In this document: piece by piece, positions 43,642-57,100 of the stretch
Numbering within the stretch: the first letter of the stretch is position 1
Layout of the letters: every line of letters begins with the position of its first letter
Source of the DNA: Streptomyces sp. NBC_01454
GTDB lineage: Bacteria; Actinomycetota; Actinomycetes; Streptomycetales; Streptomycetaceae
Direction: 5' to 3'
Length of the DNA: 64,000 nucleotides
Assembly: GCF_036227565.1 (NCBI RefSeq)
Contig: NZ_CP109460.1
Location: 7,626,001 to 7,690,000, forward strand
Translations under genes and position numbers: made by a program
The notes under the pieces: generated by a model
What the model was told of the DNA's origin: nothing
Databases searched by the model: none
The model's input: only the letters and a program-made list of their open reading frames with translations

Positions 43642-44994
43642 ATGCCGTATGTCACGAGCGCTCCGGTCGCAAGCCGGCAGCAGACGCAGATACGTCCCCG
43701 CTTACAAGAGCGCCTGCACACGCTCGCCCGCGCCCATCAGGTGCCCGGGGCCCAACTCGCCGTCCACACCGACGGGGTCACGTACACCGTCCACACCGGC
43801 GAGGCGGACGTCTCCACGGGCCGGCCGTTCACCACGGACACCGCGGTCCCGCTGGGCTCCGTCACCAAGTGCGCCACCGCCGCGGTGGTCATGCTGCTCG
43901 CCGCCGACGGCGACCTCGCGCTGACCGACCGGGTCGCCACGTACGTGCCGGAGCTGCGGGCCTCGCAGGCGACCGTGCGTCAGCTGCTCAGCCACACCGC
44001 CGGACTCCCCACCGGGCCCGACTCGGACGACGTGACGACGCTGACGCCGTCGCGCTATCTGTCCGCGCACTGCGCCGAACGGGACACCGTCTGCGCGCCC
44101 GGGACCGGCTTCTCGTACTCCAACGCCGGGTTCATAGCCGCCGGCCGGCTGATCGAATCGGTGACGGGCATGACCTGGCAGGAAGCGGTGCGCGCCTTCC
44201 TGCTCGAACCCCTGGGCACCGCTCCCGCCTTCCTCGGCGACCCCGCGCCGGCCCGACCGGTGGCGAGCGGCCACTCCGCCAACGCGCTCTCGGGCCGGGT
44301 GCGCCCGGTGCAGCAGACCCTGGCGCCGGTGGAGGCCCCCGCGGGCGCCCTGCTGGCCAGCGCGTTCGACCTGGTCGCCCTGGGCCGGGACTTGATCGGG
44401 CACGGTCCCCGCGCGGTGCTGCCGCACGACGCCGCAGAGGAGATGCGCCGCCCGGTTCCCGGCGCCGTCCCGGGAGTTCTGGCGGACGCCTGGGGACTGG
44501 GCCTCGCCCTCTTCCAGCAGGGCACCGCACAGTGGTGCGGCCATGACGGCAACGCCCAGGGCACCTCCTGCCATCTGCGGGCCGAACCCGAGAGCGGCAC
44601 CGTGGTCGCCTTCACCAGCAACGCCAACAGCGGCACCGCCCTGTGGCACGCACTCGCCGACGACCTCGCCGAGATCACCGGCGTCGGCGTGCCCGCGGCA
44701 CCGCGCCCGCGGGAGGCCGGCCGTCCCCTCGCACTTCCCCAGTGCGCCGGGACCTATCACAACGGCACCGTCGAGTACCGCGTCACGGCCGACGCGGCGG
44801 GCTCCCTGGCGCTGTCCGTGAACGGCGACACCCCGGCGCCGCTCGTCTGCTACGCGGATCTGAGCTGCGATCTGGTGGACCCCGCGAACGGCCGCCGGGT
44901 CCCCGGCGGAAGCTTCGTCCGGGATCCGGACACCGGCGCGATCGACCGGCTGCAGATCTCCGGGCGCACCGCCCGCCGTACCGGCACCGCCTGA
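43642..44994 (+). CDS. Beta-lactamase-fold serine hydrolase, probable PBP-type (SurE-like) thioesterase
   Basis: 450 residues, no signal peptide, so cytoplasmic, unlike a secreted beta-lactamase or PBP. The catalytic set is SVTK (Ser73, Lys76), YSN (Tyr159, Asn161) and GHDGN (His301). A C-terminal lipocalin-like beta domain (about 355-445; [14 protein letters not shown]) follows. Length, domain order, spacing of the three motifs and position directly before an NRPS match my recollection of SurE-type stand-alone thioesterases, which cyclise or release NRPS products carrying a C-terminal D-residue. It lies 147 bp before the NRPS start. It could otherwise be a D-amino peptidase or esterase; the test is whether the downstream NRPS lacks its own TE. 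Confidence 0.8.
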   Translation: MPYVTSAPVASRQQTQIRPRLQERLHTLARAHQVPGAQLAVHTDGVTYTVHTGEADVSTGRPFTTDTAVPLGSVTKCATAAVVMLLAADGDLALTDRVATYVPELRASQATVRQLLSHTAGLPTGPDSDDVTTLTPSRYLSAHCAERDTVCAPGTGFSYSNAGFIAAGRLIESVTGMTWQEAVRAFLLEPLGTAPAFLGDPAPARPVASGHSANALSGRVRPVQQTLAPVEAPAGALLASAFDLVALGRDLIGHGPRAVLPHDAAEEMRRPVPGAVPGVLADAWGLGLALFQQGTAQWCGHDGNAQGTSCHLRAEPESGTVVAFTSNANSGTALWHALADDLAEITGVGVPAAPRPREAGRPLALPQCAGTYHNGTVEYRVTADAAGSLALSVNGDTPAPLVCYADLSCDLVDPANGRRVPGGSFVRDPDTGAIDRLQISGRTARRTGTA

Positions 44995-45140
44995 CCCCGG
45001 CTCCGCCGCCGGCGGCCCGCGCGCCTCCCCGCTCCCGCGCCCGGCCCGACCGGACCTTCGCCCTGCCCTGCCCCGGACCGCTCGCCCCGGGCCGCACGTC
45101 CTGCTGTCCTGCCCGTCCCCGTTTCGAAGGACTGACCTCC

Positions 45141-48100
45141 ATGACGGACCCGCACGAGAACTCCGCACCCGCGTCCGCATCGGCGCAGACCCGGACCGCA
45201 TCGCCGGTCCGCGGGTCCGGCGGCGTCCGTCCGGTGCCCCCGTGCTCGCTCGGTGACCTCTTCGCCGCATGGGTGGCGCGCACCCCGGAGGCGCCCGCCG
45301 TCACGGACGGGCGGCGGACCTGGTCCTACCGCGCACTCGACACCTGGGCCAACCGCCTCGCGCACCACCTCATCGGACGCGGGGTGGGGCCCGAGCGTAC
45401 GGTGGCGCTGGTGCTGCCCCGCTCGGTCGAACTGATCGTGGCGGAACTGGCCGTGGCCAAGGCCGGCGGCGCGTTCCTGCCCGTCGACCCGGCCTACCCC
45501 GCCGAACGCCGGACGTTGATGCTCGCCGACGCCGATCCGGCCGTGGTCCTCGACGACGTGGCCGGCACCCGGCCCGCCGGCGGTCCCGAGCACACTCCGC
45601 AGGACGCGGACCGGTGCGCGCCGCTGCACACCGGGCACCCGGCGTACGTCATCTACACCTCGGGGTCGACCGGCGTCCCCAAGGGAGTGACGGTCACCCA
45701 CACGGGGCTGGCCGGCTTCGCGGTGGCGGCGGCCGACCGCTACGCCGTCGAACCCGGGGACCGCGTCCTGCAGTTCTCCTCCCCGAGCTTCGACGCCGCC
45801 GTCCTGGAACTGTGCGTCTCCCTGCTGTCCGGCGCCACCCTCGTGGTGCCGCCGGACGGCCCGTGGCTGGGCGACGAACTCACCGACGTCCTGACCGCGC
45901 ACCGCATCACCCACGCCCTCATCCCGCCCGCCGCGCTCGCCACGCTGCCCGCCCCGGCCGGCGACCGCGGCCTGCCCGACCTGCGGACCCTGATCGTGGG
46001 GGCCGAGGCCTGCCCGGCCGACCTGGTCGACCGCTGGGCCGCCGGCCGCCGGATGGTCAACTCCTACGGGCCCACCGAGGCCACGGTGGTCGCCTCCTGG
46101 ACCGGGCCCCTGGCCGTCGGCGGCGGTACCCCGACGATCGGCGGGCCGCTGCCCCACACCCGGCTGCGGGTGCTCGACGCGGCGATGCGGCCGGCGGCGG
46201 CGGGCACCAGCGGTGAGCTGTACGTGGGCGGCGACGGGGTGGCCCGCGGCTACCTCAACCGTCCGGGCCTGACCGCCGCGCGCTTCGTGGCCGACCCGTA
46301 CGGACCGCCCGGCAGCAGGCTCTACCGCACCGGGGACCTGGCGCGCTGGAACGCCGACGGTGAGCTGGAGTTCCTCGGGCGGCTCGACCGGCAGGTCAAG
46401 ATCCGCGGCTTCCGGGTCGAACTCGGTGAGATCGAGGCGGTGTTGGCGGACCACGCCGACGTCGGTGAAGCGGTGGTCCTGGTGCGTGAGGACGAGCCCG
46501 GACGGCAGCGGCTCGTCGCCTATGTGACACCGGCGGACACCGGCCGGCCGCCGCAGCCCGCCCCGCAGCCCGCCCCGCTGCGCGCGGCGGTCTCCCGCAT
46601 CCTGCCGGCGCACATGGTGCCGTCCGCCGTCGTGGTCCTGGAAGCGTTCCCGCTCACCGCCCACCACAAGATCGACCGGAAGGCCCTCCCTGCGCCCGGC
46701 CCGGAGCGCACCGCGAGCCACCTCGCGCCCCGGACCGACGCCGAGCGGACCGTGGCCGGCATCTGGTCCGACGTGCTGGACGTGCACCCCGTCGGCGCCG
46801 AGGACGACTTCTTCGCGCTCGGCGGCGACTCCGTCCTCGCCGTGCGGGTCCTCTCCCGGATCCGCGAGGAGCGGGGGGTCCGGCTGACCGTCCGGGACCT
46901 GTTCACCGCCCGGACGGTCGCCGACGTGGCCGCACTGCTCGACGGGGCGGCCGCCACGGACCCCGCGACGCCGATCCCGCCGGCCCCGCGCGAGCACCCG
47001 CTGCCGCTCTCCGCCGCCCAGCAGCGGCTGTGGTTCCTCGACGACCTCACCGCCGGCTCCACCGAGTACAACACCGGCGTCGGGGTGCGGCTGCGCGGCC
47101 GGCTGGACCATGCCGCGCTCGGCCGTGCCCTGGACCGGCTCGCCGCCCGCCACGACGCCCTGCGCACCACCTTCACCACGGTCGACGGACGCGGCGTGCA
47201 GCGGATCGACGACACCGCCGCGCTGCCGCTGCGCACCGCCGACCTGCGCCCCGTGCCGGCCGACCGGCGCGAGGCGGAGGCCGAGTGCCTGCTGACCGAG
47301 GAGCTGGAGCGCCGCTTCGACCTGGGCGAGGGCCCGCTGACCCGCGCGCTGCTGGTCCGGCTCGCCGACGACGAGCAGCTGCTGCTGCTGGCCCAGCACC
47401 ACCTCGTCACCGACGGCTGGTCGGTCGGCATCCTGGTGCGGGAACTGGCCGCGCTGTACGCCGCCGAGGCCACCGGGGAACCGGATGGACTGCCGCAACC
47501 GGCCCTGCAGTACCCGGACTTCGCCGTGTGGGAGCGCGGGTGTCCGGCGCCGTCCCGGCACGCCGAGGACCTCGCGTACTGGAAGCGGCATCTGTCCGGG
47601 ACCCCGCAGCTGGACCTGCCCACGGACCGGCCGCGGCCGCCGGTGCGCACCACGGCCGGCGCGGCGCACCGCCACGAGCTGCCCGCGGACCTGGTGGCGC
47701 GGCTCGGCAGACTCGCCCGCGCCAAGGGCACCACCCCCTTCACCCTGTTCTCCGGTGCGGCCGCGGTGCTGTTCTCCCGCTACACCGGCCAGCGGGACAT
47801 CGCGTTCGGCACCGTCACCAACGGACGCCACCGCCGCGAACTCGAGGACGTGACGGGCTTCTTCGTCAACACCGTGGTCCTGCGGAGCGATGTCGACGGC
47901 ACGGTGACCGTCGACCGGTTCCTGGACACGATGCGGGCGACGCTGATGGACGCCTTCAGCCATGACGGCGTGCCGTTCGCCCGGGTCGTCGAGGAGCTGG
48001 CCCCGCCGCGGGACCCCAGCCGCACGCCGCTGGTGCAGGTCCTGGTCGTCCAGCAGACCGCCATGGTGCACCCGCAGGAGACCGGCGGCGTGCGGATCGA

Positions 48101-51100
48101 GGAGCATCCGCTGCCGCGTCCGGCCGCACGGTTCGACCTCGTGCTGGAGTTCCTGCCGCGCGGCGACGGCTCCTTCGGGCTGACCGTCGAGTACAACACC
48201 GACCTGTTCGACGCCGCGACCGTGACCCGGATGAGCCGGCATCTGCACCTCCTGCTGGAGGGCATGGCGGACGGCCCGCACCGGACCGTGGCCGAACTGC
48301 CGCTGCTGACCGAGGACGAGCGGCGCACCATCCTCGACGCCTGGAACGCGCCGCAGCAGGAGGAGGCCGCCCCGACGACGCTGCCCGCACTCTTCGAGGC
48401 GCAGACCCTCCGTACGCCCGACCGGACCGCCGTGGTCTGCGGCGGCACGGAGCTCACCTATGACGAGGTCAACCGCCGGGCCAACCGGCTGGCCCGGCTG
48501 CTGACCGGCCGCGGGGTGGGCCCGGAGTCCCTGGTGGCGCTGGCGCTGCCGCGCTCGGCCGACCTGGTCGCCGTCCTCTGGGCGGTGCTCAAGGCGGGCG
48601 CCGGATATCTGCCGGTGGATCCCGGCTATCCGGCCGAGCGCATCCGGTTCATGCTGGCCGACGCCGCACCGGCCACCGTCCTGACCACGCGTGACACGGC
48701 CGGCTGCCTGCCCGAGGGCACCGAGCGGCTGGTGCTGGACGACCCGGCGACCCTGGCGGCGCTGCCCGGCCACCCGGAGCACGATCTGACCGACGCCGAA
48801 CGGGCGCGGCCGCTCGATCCCCGTCACCCGGCCTATGTCATCTACACGTCGGGCTCGACGGGCCGGCCCAAGGGCGTGGTCGTCTCGCACGCCAGCGTGG
48901 CCGACCTGGCGGTGTGGGCGGGGGAGCAGTTCGGGCGGCAGCGGCTGACCCATGTGGTGGCCTCCACCTCACTCAACTTCGATGTGTCCGTCTTCGAGCT
49001 GCTGTGCCCGCTGCTGTCCGGCGGCAGCATCGAGGTGGTGGCCGATCTGCCGGCCCTCGCCGACCGGGCGGGCAGCGCCCCGCGGCGGGCCGGCCTCATC
49101 AGCGGGGTGCCGTCGGTGGTGTCCCGGATGCTCACCACGGATGCCGCACCCGTCCAGGCCGACACGGTGGTGCTGGCGGGCGAGGCACTGCCCGCGCAGA
49201 CCGTGCGCGACATCCGCCGCACCATGCCGTCCTCCCAGGTCGCCAACATCTACGGGCCGACCGAGGCCACCGTGTACGCCACCGCGTGGTTCTCCGGCGA
49301 CGGCACCCCCGAGCAGGCCCCGCCGATCGGCCGGCCCGTCGCCCGGACCCGCGCCTACGTCCTGGACGGCATGCTGCGGCCTCAACCGCCGGGCGTGACA
49401 GGTGAGTTGTACCTCGGCGGCGGCGGTCTGGCCCGGGGCTACCTCCGGCGGCCCGGTCTGACCGCCACCCGGTTCGTCGCTGACCCCTTCGCCGGGCCGG
49501 GCAGCCGGATGTACCGCACCGGCGACCTGGTGCGGTGGACCGCCCAGGGCGAGCTGGAGTACGTCGGCCGGGCCGACCAGCAGGTCAAGGTGCGCGGCTT
49601 CCGCATCGAGCTGGGAGAGGTCGAGGAGGCGCTGGTGCGCTGTGCGGGGGTGGCCCAGGCGGCCGCCGCCACCCGGGAGAGCGACGGCCACAAGCGCCTG
49701 ATCGGCTATGTGGTGCCGGCTCCCGGGGCGGAGCTGGACCCGGGCGCGCTGCGCCGGCTGCTCGGCCGCAGTGTGCCCGACTACATGGTGCCCTCGTCGG
49801 TCGTCGTCCTGCCCGCGCTGCCCCTCAACCCCAACGGCAAGCTGGACCGGGACCGGCTGCCGGCTCCCGACCGGATGGCCGCGGGCACCACGGAGTACGT
49901 GGCGCCGCGCACCGCCACCGAGCGGGCGCTGGCCGCCGTGTGGGCCGACGTCCTGCGGGTGGAGCGGGTCGGCCTGGAGGACAACTTCTTCACGCTGGGC
50001 GGCGACTCGATCCTCAGCATCCAGGTGGTGGCCCAGGCACGGCAGGCGGGCCTGGCCGTCACCTCCCGTGACGTCTACCGGCACCAGACGGTCGGCGCCC
50101 TCGCGCAGTGCGTGGACGCCGCCGGGCGCCCGGCCGCCGGCCCGGCCCCCGAGGCGACGGCCACCGGCACCGCGCCCCTGACCCCCATTCAGCACTGGCT
50201 GTTCGAGAGCGACACCGAGCGGGCCGGCCACTTCGGCCAGACGCTGTCCGTCGAGCTGTCCGACGACGTGGACGCCACGGTGCTGGACGCCGCCCTGCGC
50301 GAGGTCGTCACCCACCACGACGCGCTGCGCTCACGCTTCACGCACGACGGCGACGGCCACCGGCTCCAGCACATCGACGCCGACGCGCCCGCCGCCGTGC
50401 TGCACCACCACTCGGGCCCCGACGACGACGCACCGCACCTCGGCCCGTTCGACCTGCGCCATGGCCCCCTGCTGCGCGCCGTGCTCCACGACCGGGGTGC
50501 CGGACGGCCCCGAGTGCTGCATCTGACCGTCCACCACCTGGTGGTCGACGGCGTCTCCTGGCGCATCCTGCTGGAGGACCTGGACCGGGCCTACCGCGCA
50601 GGGCGGCGCGGCGAGCGGAGCGCCGGGCTGCCGGCGAAGTCCTCCCCGCTGCGGCACTGGGCCCGGCGGCTCACCGAGCACGCCGCCACCGGCGGCTTCC
50701 AGGACGAGACGGCGTACTGGACCGCGCTGGCCCGCTCCTGCGACCCGGAGCTGCCCACCGACCTCGACGGCGCCAACACCTATGCGTCGGCCCGCTCGGT
50801 GACCGTGCGCCTCACCCCGCAGGACACCGCCGTCCTGCTGCACACCCTGCCCGGCGCCTACCGCACCCAGGTCAACGACGTGCTGTTGAGCGCGCTGGGC
50901 CGGGTGCTGCACGCGTGGACCGGCCAGGACCGGGTCCCGGTGGACCTGGAGGGCCACGGCCGCGAGGAACTCTTCCCCGACGTGGACCTCAGCCGCACGG
51001 TCGGCTGGTTCACCACCCGCTACCCCGTCGCCCTGACCGTGGCACCGGACGCGGACTGGGGCACCGTGCTCAAGTCGGTCAAGGAGCAGCTGCGGGCCGT

Positions 51101-54100
51101 GCCGCGCCGTGGTCTGGGCTACGGCGTCCAGCGCCATCTGCTCCGGCCGGAGGGCCTGCCGGACACCCCCAGTGCCGGCATCAGCTTCAACTACCTCGGC
51201 CAGTTCGGCCTGCCCGGCGGCGACGGCGGGCTCTACCGCGGCCCGCACCGCGCACTGTCGCTGGACGCCGACCCGTCGGCGGCGCGCCCGCACGCGCTGG
51301 AGGTCGTCGGCCGGCTCGACGGCGACGCGCTGGAGTTCACCTGGTTCTACTCGGCGCACCTCCACCACGAGGCGACCGTCACCGCGCTGGCCGGGGAATT
51401 CGCCACGGCGCTGGGCGACATCGCCCGGCACGGCGCCCGGCCGGGAGCCGGCGGGCGCACCCCGTCCGACTTCCCGCTGGCCGCGCTCGACCAGCCGGCC
51501 GTGGACCGGCTGGTGGGCGAGGACGCCGCCGCCGTCGAGGACATCCACCCGCTCACCCCCACCCAGTCCGGCATGCTCTTCCACGGGCTGTCGCAGGACG
51601 ACCGACGCGTCTACTTCCAGCAGCTGACCTTCGTGCTGGACGGCGTGCCCGACCCCCGGGCCCTCGCCGCGGCCTGGCAGCGGGTGACCGACCGCACCCC
51701 GGTGCTGCGCGGCCGGGTGGTGTGGCAGGACGTGCCCGAGCCGCTGCTCGTGGTCGAGCGCGACGCCGCCGTGCCGGTCACCCACCTGGACTGGCGCGCC
51801 CTGCCGGACGAGGAGCGCCGCGCGCGGCTGCGGGAGCTGCTCGACGGCGACCGGCGGCGCGGGATCGACCTGGAGACCGCCCCCCTCCAGCGGCTGGCCC
51901 TGGCCCGGCTGTCGGACACCGAGGTACAGGTGGTGTGGTCCTTCCACCATCTGGTGCTCGACGGCTGGAGCCTGTTCCAGGTGCTGTCCGACGTCTTCCG
52001 CTGCCATGCGCTGCCGGCCGGCGCGGACACTGCGGGGGCCGGGACGGCCCTGCCCGTCCGCCGCCCCTTCCGCGACTATGTGGCCTGGCTGCGCGACCGC
52101 GACTGGGCGGAGGCCGAACGGCACTGGCGGGACCGGCTCGACGGCCTGACCGAGCCCACCGCACTGCCCTACGACCGCGAGCCCAGAGAGACCCACCGCG
52201 CCGAGTCCACCGCGGCGGTGCGCCGCACCCTGTCCGCCGGCACCACCCGCGCACTGGAGGAGCTGGCCAAGAGCGCCGGGCTGACCGTGAACACCGTGGT
52301 GCAGGGCGCCTGGGCGCTGCTGCTGGCCCGCCAGACGGGCCGCCGCGAGGTCGTCTTCGGCACCACCGTCTCCGGACGGCCGCCCGAGCTGCCCGGCGTC
52401 GAGGCGATGAACGGCCTGTTCATCGCGACCGTGCCGACCCGGCTGACCGTGCCCCGCGACGGCACCCTGCGGGACTGGCTGCGCGGCGTGCAGGAGATCC
52501 AGACCGACGACCGGCGCTTCGACTTCGTCCCGCTCACCCGGCTGACGGCGTTCAGCGAACTGCCCGAGCGGGTCGCCCTGTTCGACAGCATCGTGGTCTT
52601 CGAGAACTACCCGGTCGGCGGCGACCTCGCCGCCGCGCACGGCCTGCGGCTGAGCGGCCTCGACGGCATCGAGACCACCAACTACCCGCTGAGCCTGGTC
52701 GCCTACCCGGGCGCGGAGCTGGCGCTGCGGCTGGGCTACGACCCGGAGCTGTTCGACGCCGCCACCGTCGAGCGGATGGGGGAGTACCTCACGGTGCTGC
52801 TGGAGGGCATGGCCGCCGACGCCGGGCGCCCGCCCGCGCGGCTGCCGGTGCTCGGCGCGGCACACCGCCGCCAGGTCGTCGAGGAGTGGAACGACACCGC
52901 CGCCGCACTGCCCGAGGGCACGGTGGCCGAGCTGTTCGCCGACCAGGTCCGGCGCACCCCCGACGCCATGGCGCTGGACGCCGGAGAGCTGACCCTGACC
53001 TACCGTCAACTGGAGGACAAGGCCGATGCGTTGGCCCGTCGGCTGCACGGTCTCGGCATCCGGCCCGAGCGCCCGGTCGCCGTCCTCATGGACCGCTCGA
53101 CCGCGCTGGTCGTCGCCCAGCTGGCGCTCGCCAGAATCGGCGGCGTGTACGTCCCTCTGGACGGCCGCGCCCCGCGGGAGCGGCTGCGGCAGGTCCTGGA
53201 GGAGAGCGCGGCGGACCTCGTCCTGACCGACGCCTCCTGGCAGGAGAGCGCCCGGGAGGCGGCACCCGGCGGGCGCACCCTGCTCCTCACCGGTGACGGA
53301 GCGGCCGCGGTGCCGCCCGGCGCCGCGGAGACCCCCGCCGCGGCCGGCGCGCCGCTGCCCGCCGTCCACCCCGACAACGCGCTGTACCTGATGTTCACCT
53401 CCGGCTCCACCGGGCGCCCCAAGGGCGTCGCGGTGCGCCACCGGGACGTGGTCGCGCTCGCCTTCGACCGCGCCTTCGCCGCACACGACCGGGTCCTGGT
53501 GCACTCCCCGCAGGCCTTCGACGCGGCCACCTACGAACTGTGGGTGCCGCTGCTGCGCGGCGGCCGGGCGGTGCTGGCCCCGCCCGCGGAGGTGGACGCC
53601 GCCACGGTGCGCCGGGCGATCACCGAACAGGGCGTCAGCTGCCTGTGGCTGACCGCCGGACTGTTCCGCCTGCTGGCCCAGGAGGACCCCGGGTGCCTGC
53701 GCGGCGCCCGCGAGGTGTGGACCGGCGGCGAGGCCGTACCGGGCGCCGCGGTCCGCCGCCTGCTCGCCGCCTGCCCGGACCTCACCGTCGTCGACGGCTA
53801 CGGGCCCACTGAGACCACCACCTTCGCGACCCGGCGGGCCTTCCGCGCCGGCGAGACGCTGCCCGCCGCGCTGCCCATCGGGCGTCCCCTCGACAACATG
53901 CGGGTCTATGTGCTGGACGACGCGCTCCAGCCGCAGCCGCCGGGCATACCCGGAGAGCTCTATATCGCCGGGGCCGGAGTGGCCCGCGGCTACGGCGGCC
54001 GCCCCGGCGCGACCGCCGAGCGCTACCTCGCCGACCCGTTCGGCCCGGCCGGCACCCGGATGTACCGCACCGGCGACATCGTGCGCTGGGGCGCGGACGG

Positions 54101-57100
54101 CGAACTCCACTTCGTGGGGCGCGCCGACGACCAGATCAAGATCCGGGGCTTCCGCGTCGAACCGGCCGAGATCGAGGCCGCCCTCACCCGCCACGACACC
54201 GTCGCCGAAGCGGTACTGACCGTCCTCGCCGAGGGCGGCCGCAAGCGCCTGGTCGCCCACCTCGTGCCCGCCCCCGGGACGACGGTGCCGCCGGCGGCCG
54301 AGCTGCGCGCCTTCCTCGCCGAGGTGCTGCCCGACTACATGCTGCCCGCCGCGTTCGTCACCCTGGACGCGCTGCCCCTGACGCGCAACGGAAAGGTCGA
54401 CCGGCGCCGGCTGCCCGCCCCCGACTGGACGGCCGCCACCGCGGCCGTGCACCGGGCACCGCGCACCGAGGCCGAGCGGATCCTCGCCGAGATCTGGTGC
54501 GCCCTCCTCGGTATCGACCGGGTGGGCGTGGAGGACAACTTCTTCATGCTGGGCGGCGATTCGATCCTGAGCATCCAGGTCGTCTCGCGCGCCCGCCGGG
54601 CGGGCCTGACGCTCACCCCCCGGGATCTGTTCCGGCACCCCACCATCGCCGCGCTGGCCGCCGCCACCGGTGCCGCCGCCCAGGTCACCGGCACCGGCCC
54701 GGTGACCGGGGACATCGGCCTGCTGCCGATCCAGCACTGGTTCCTCGACGCCGGTCCCGAGCGCCCGGAGTTCTTCAACCAGTCCGTGGTCATCGAACTG
54801 GCCGAGGACCCCGACCCGCGGGCCCTGGAGGTGGCCCTGCACGCCCTGTGGTCGCACCACGACGCCCTGCGCGCCCGCTTCGTACAGCAGGCGGACGGCA
54901 CCTGGCACCAGCACTGCCCGGCACCGGACGCGGCGGACCCGCATCTGCTGCGGGCACACGACCTCACCGGGCTGACCGGGGACGAGTGCGACGCCGCGGT
55001 GCGGGCCGCCACCGCCGAGGCGCACGCGGGCTTCCGGCTGGCAACCGGACCGCTGCTCGCCGCCCGCCTCTTCACCGGCGCCCAGGACCGTCCGCCACGA
55101 CTGTTCCTGACGGTGCATCACCTGGTCGTCGACGGCGTCTCCTGGCGGGTGCTGCTGGAGGACCTGCAGAGCGCCTACCGGCAGGCACACGCCGGCGAAC
55201 CGGTGACCCCGCCCGCCCGGACCACCTCCATGCAGGAATGGGCCGACCGGCTGCGCGCCCACACCGAGGCCGGCGGCTTCGGCGACGAGAGCGCCCACTG
55301 GACCGCGGTGGCCGCACACTCCGCATCCGCGCTGCCCGTCGACTCCGCCGGGACCAACACCATCGCCGACCTCCGTTCGGTCACCGTCCGCCTGGACCGG
55401 CGGCGCACCGACGCCCTGTTGCAGCAGGTGCCCGGCGTCTACCGCACGCGGATCAACGATGTGCTGCTCACCGCGCTCGGCCGGGTACTGGCCGACTGGA
55501 CCGGCCGGCGCACCGTCGCCGTCGGCCTGGAGGGCCACGGCCGCGAGGACCACCTCTTCGACGACGTCGACCTGTCCCGTACGGTCGGCTGGTTCACCAC
55601 CCTGTTCCCCGTCGCCCTCGACGTCCCGGACGGCGACTGGGCCACGGCGCTGAAGTCCGTCAAGGAGCAGCTGCGCGCCGTGCCCGGCCGGGGCCTCGGG
55701 CACGGGGCGCTGCGCCACCTCGCGGGGGTCCCGGAGCTCGCCGCCGCAGCGCAGCCCCGGATCAGCTTCAACTACCTCGGCCGGTTCGACTGGTCCGCGG
55801 AGGGCGACGGCCTGATCCGCGGGGTGCGCGGCGGGCTGGACGGCGCCGCCGCGCCAGAGTCGATCCGCCCGCACCTGCTGGACGTGGTGGGCCGGGTCGA
55901 GGACCGGCAGCTGGAACTCACCTGGTACTACAGCGGTGGTGTGCACCGCGAGGAGACCGTCTCCGCCCTGGCCACGGGCATGCGCACGGCGCTGGAGGAC
56001 ATCGTCGCCCACTGCGCCGGCCCGGACGCCGGCGGCCGCACCCCCTCCGACTTCCCGCTGGCCGGCCTCGACCAGGCGGCCGTGGACCGGATCGCGGCGG
56101 ACGGGCACGCGGTCGAGGACATCTACCCGCTGACCCCGATGCAGGCGGGCATGCTGTTCCACGGCCTGATGGACCCCTCGTCCCAGGCCTACTTCAACCA
56201 GGTCCAGCTGGTGCTCTCCGGCGTCCGGGACGCCGCGGCCCTCGCCACGGCCTGGCAGCAGGCCTCCGACGCCAACCCGATGCTCCGCACCCGTCTGGTG
56301 TGGGAGGAGACCGACCGGCCGCTGCAGATCGTGCAGACCCGGGCCACCGTTCCCGTCACCCACCACGACTGGACCGGGTGGGCCCCCGACCGCTGCGCCC
56401 GCGCCCTGGAGACGCTGCTCGCCGAGGACCGGGCGGCCGGCCTCGACCTGACCCGCGCCCCGCTGATGCGGCTGAACCTGATCACCCTCTCCGCCGACCG
56501 GGTCCGCCTCGTCTGGACCTTCCACCACACCCTGCTCGACGGCTGGAGCGCGGCCCAGGTCTTCGACGAGATCTGCGAGCGGTATGCGGCCCTCACCACG
56601 GGCCGCCGCCCCGAACTCCCCGCACGTGCCCCCTTCGGCAGCTATCTGCGCTGGCTGGCGGAGCAGGACACCACACAGGCCGAGCGGCACTGGCGCACCG
56701 CTCTGGCGGGATTCACCTCACCCACCGAACTGCCCCGCGACCGGGTGCCGCTGGAGGCCCACCGCACCGCCTCGTCCGGCTCGGTCGGCATCACGCTCGG
56801 CGCCGAGGAATCCGCCCGTCTGCGGGAGACCGCGCAGCAGGCCGGGCTGACCATGAACACCGTCCTCCAGGGCGCCTGGGGCCTGCTGCTGTCCCGCTAC
56901 GGCCACAGCGACGACGTGGTCTTCGGCACCACCGTCTCCGGCCGGCCCGCCGCACTGCCGGGCGTCGAGTCCATGGTCGGCGTGTTCATCAACACCCTGC
57001 CCACCCGGGTGCGGATCGACGGACAGCGCCCCCTGCTGGAGTGGCTGCGCGCGCTGCAGACGTCCCAGTCGGAGTCCCGGCGGTTCGACTTCGTCTCGCT

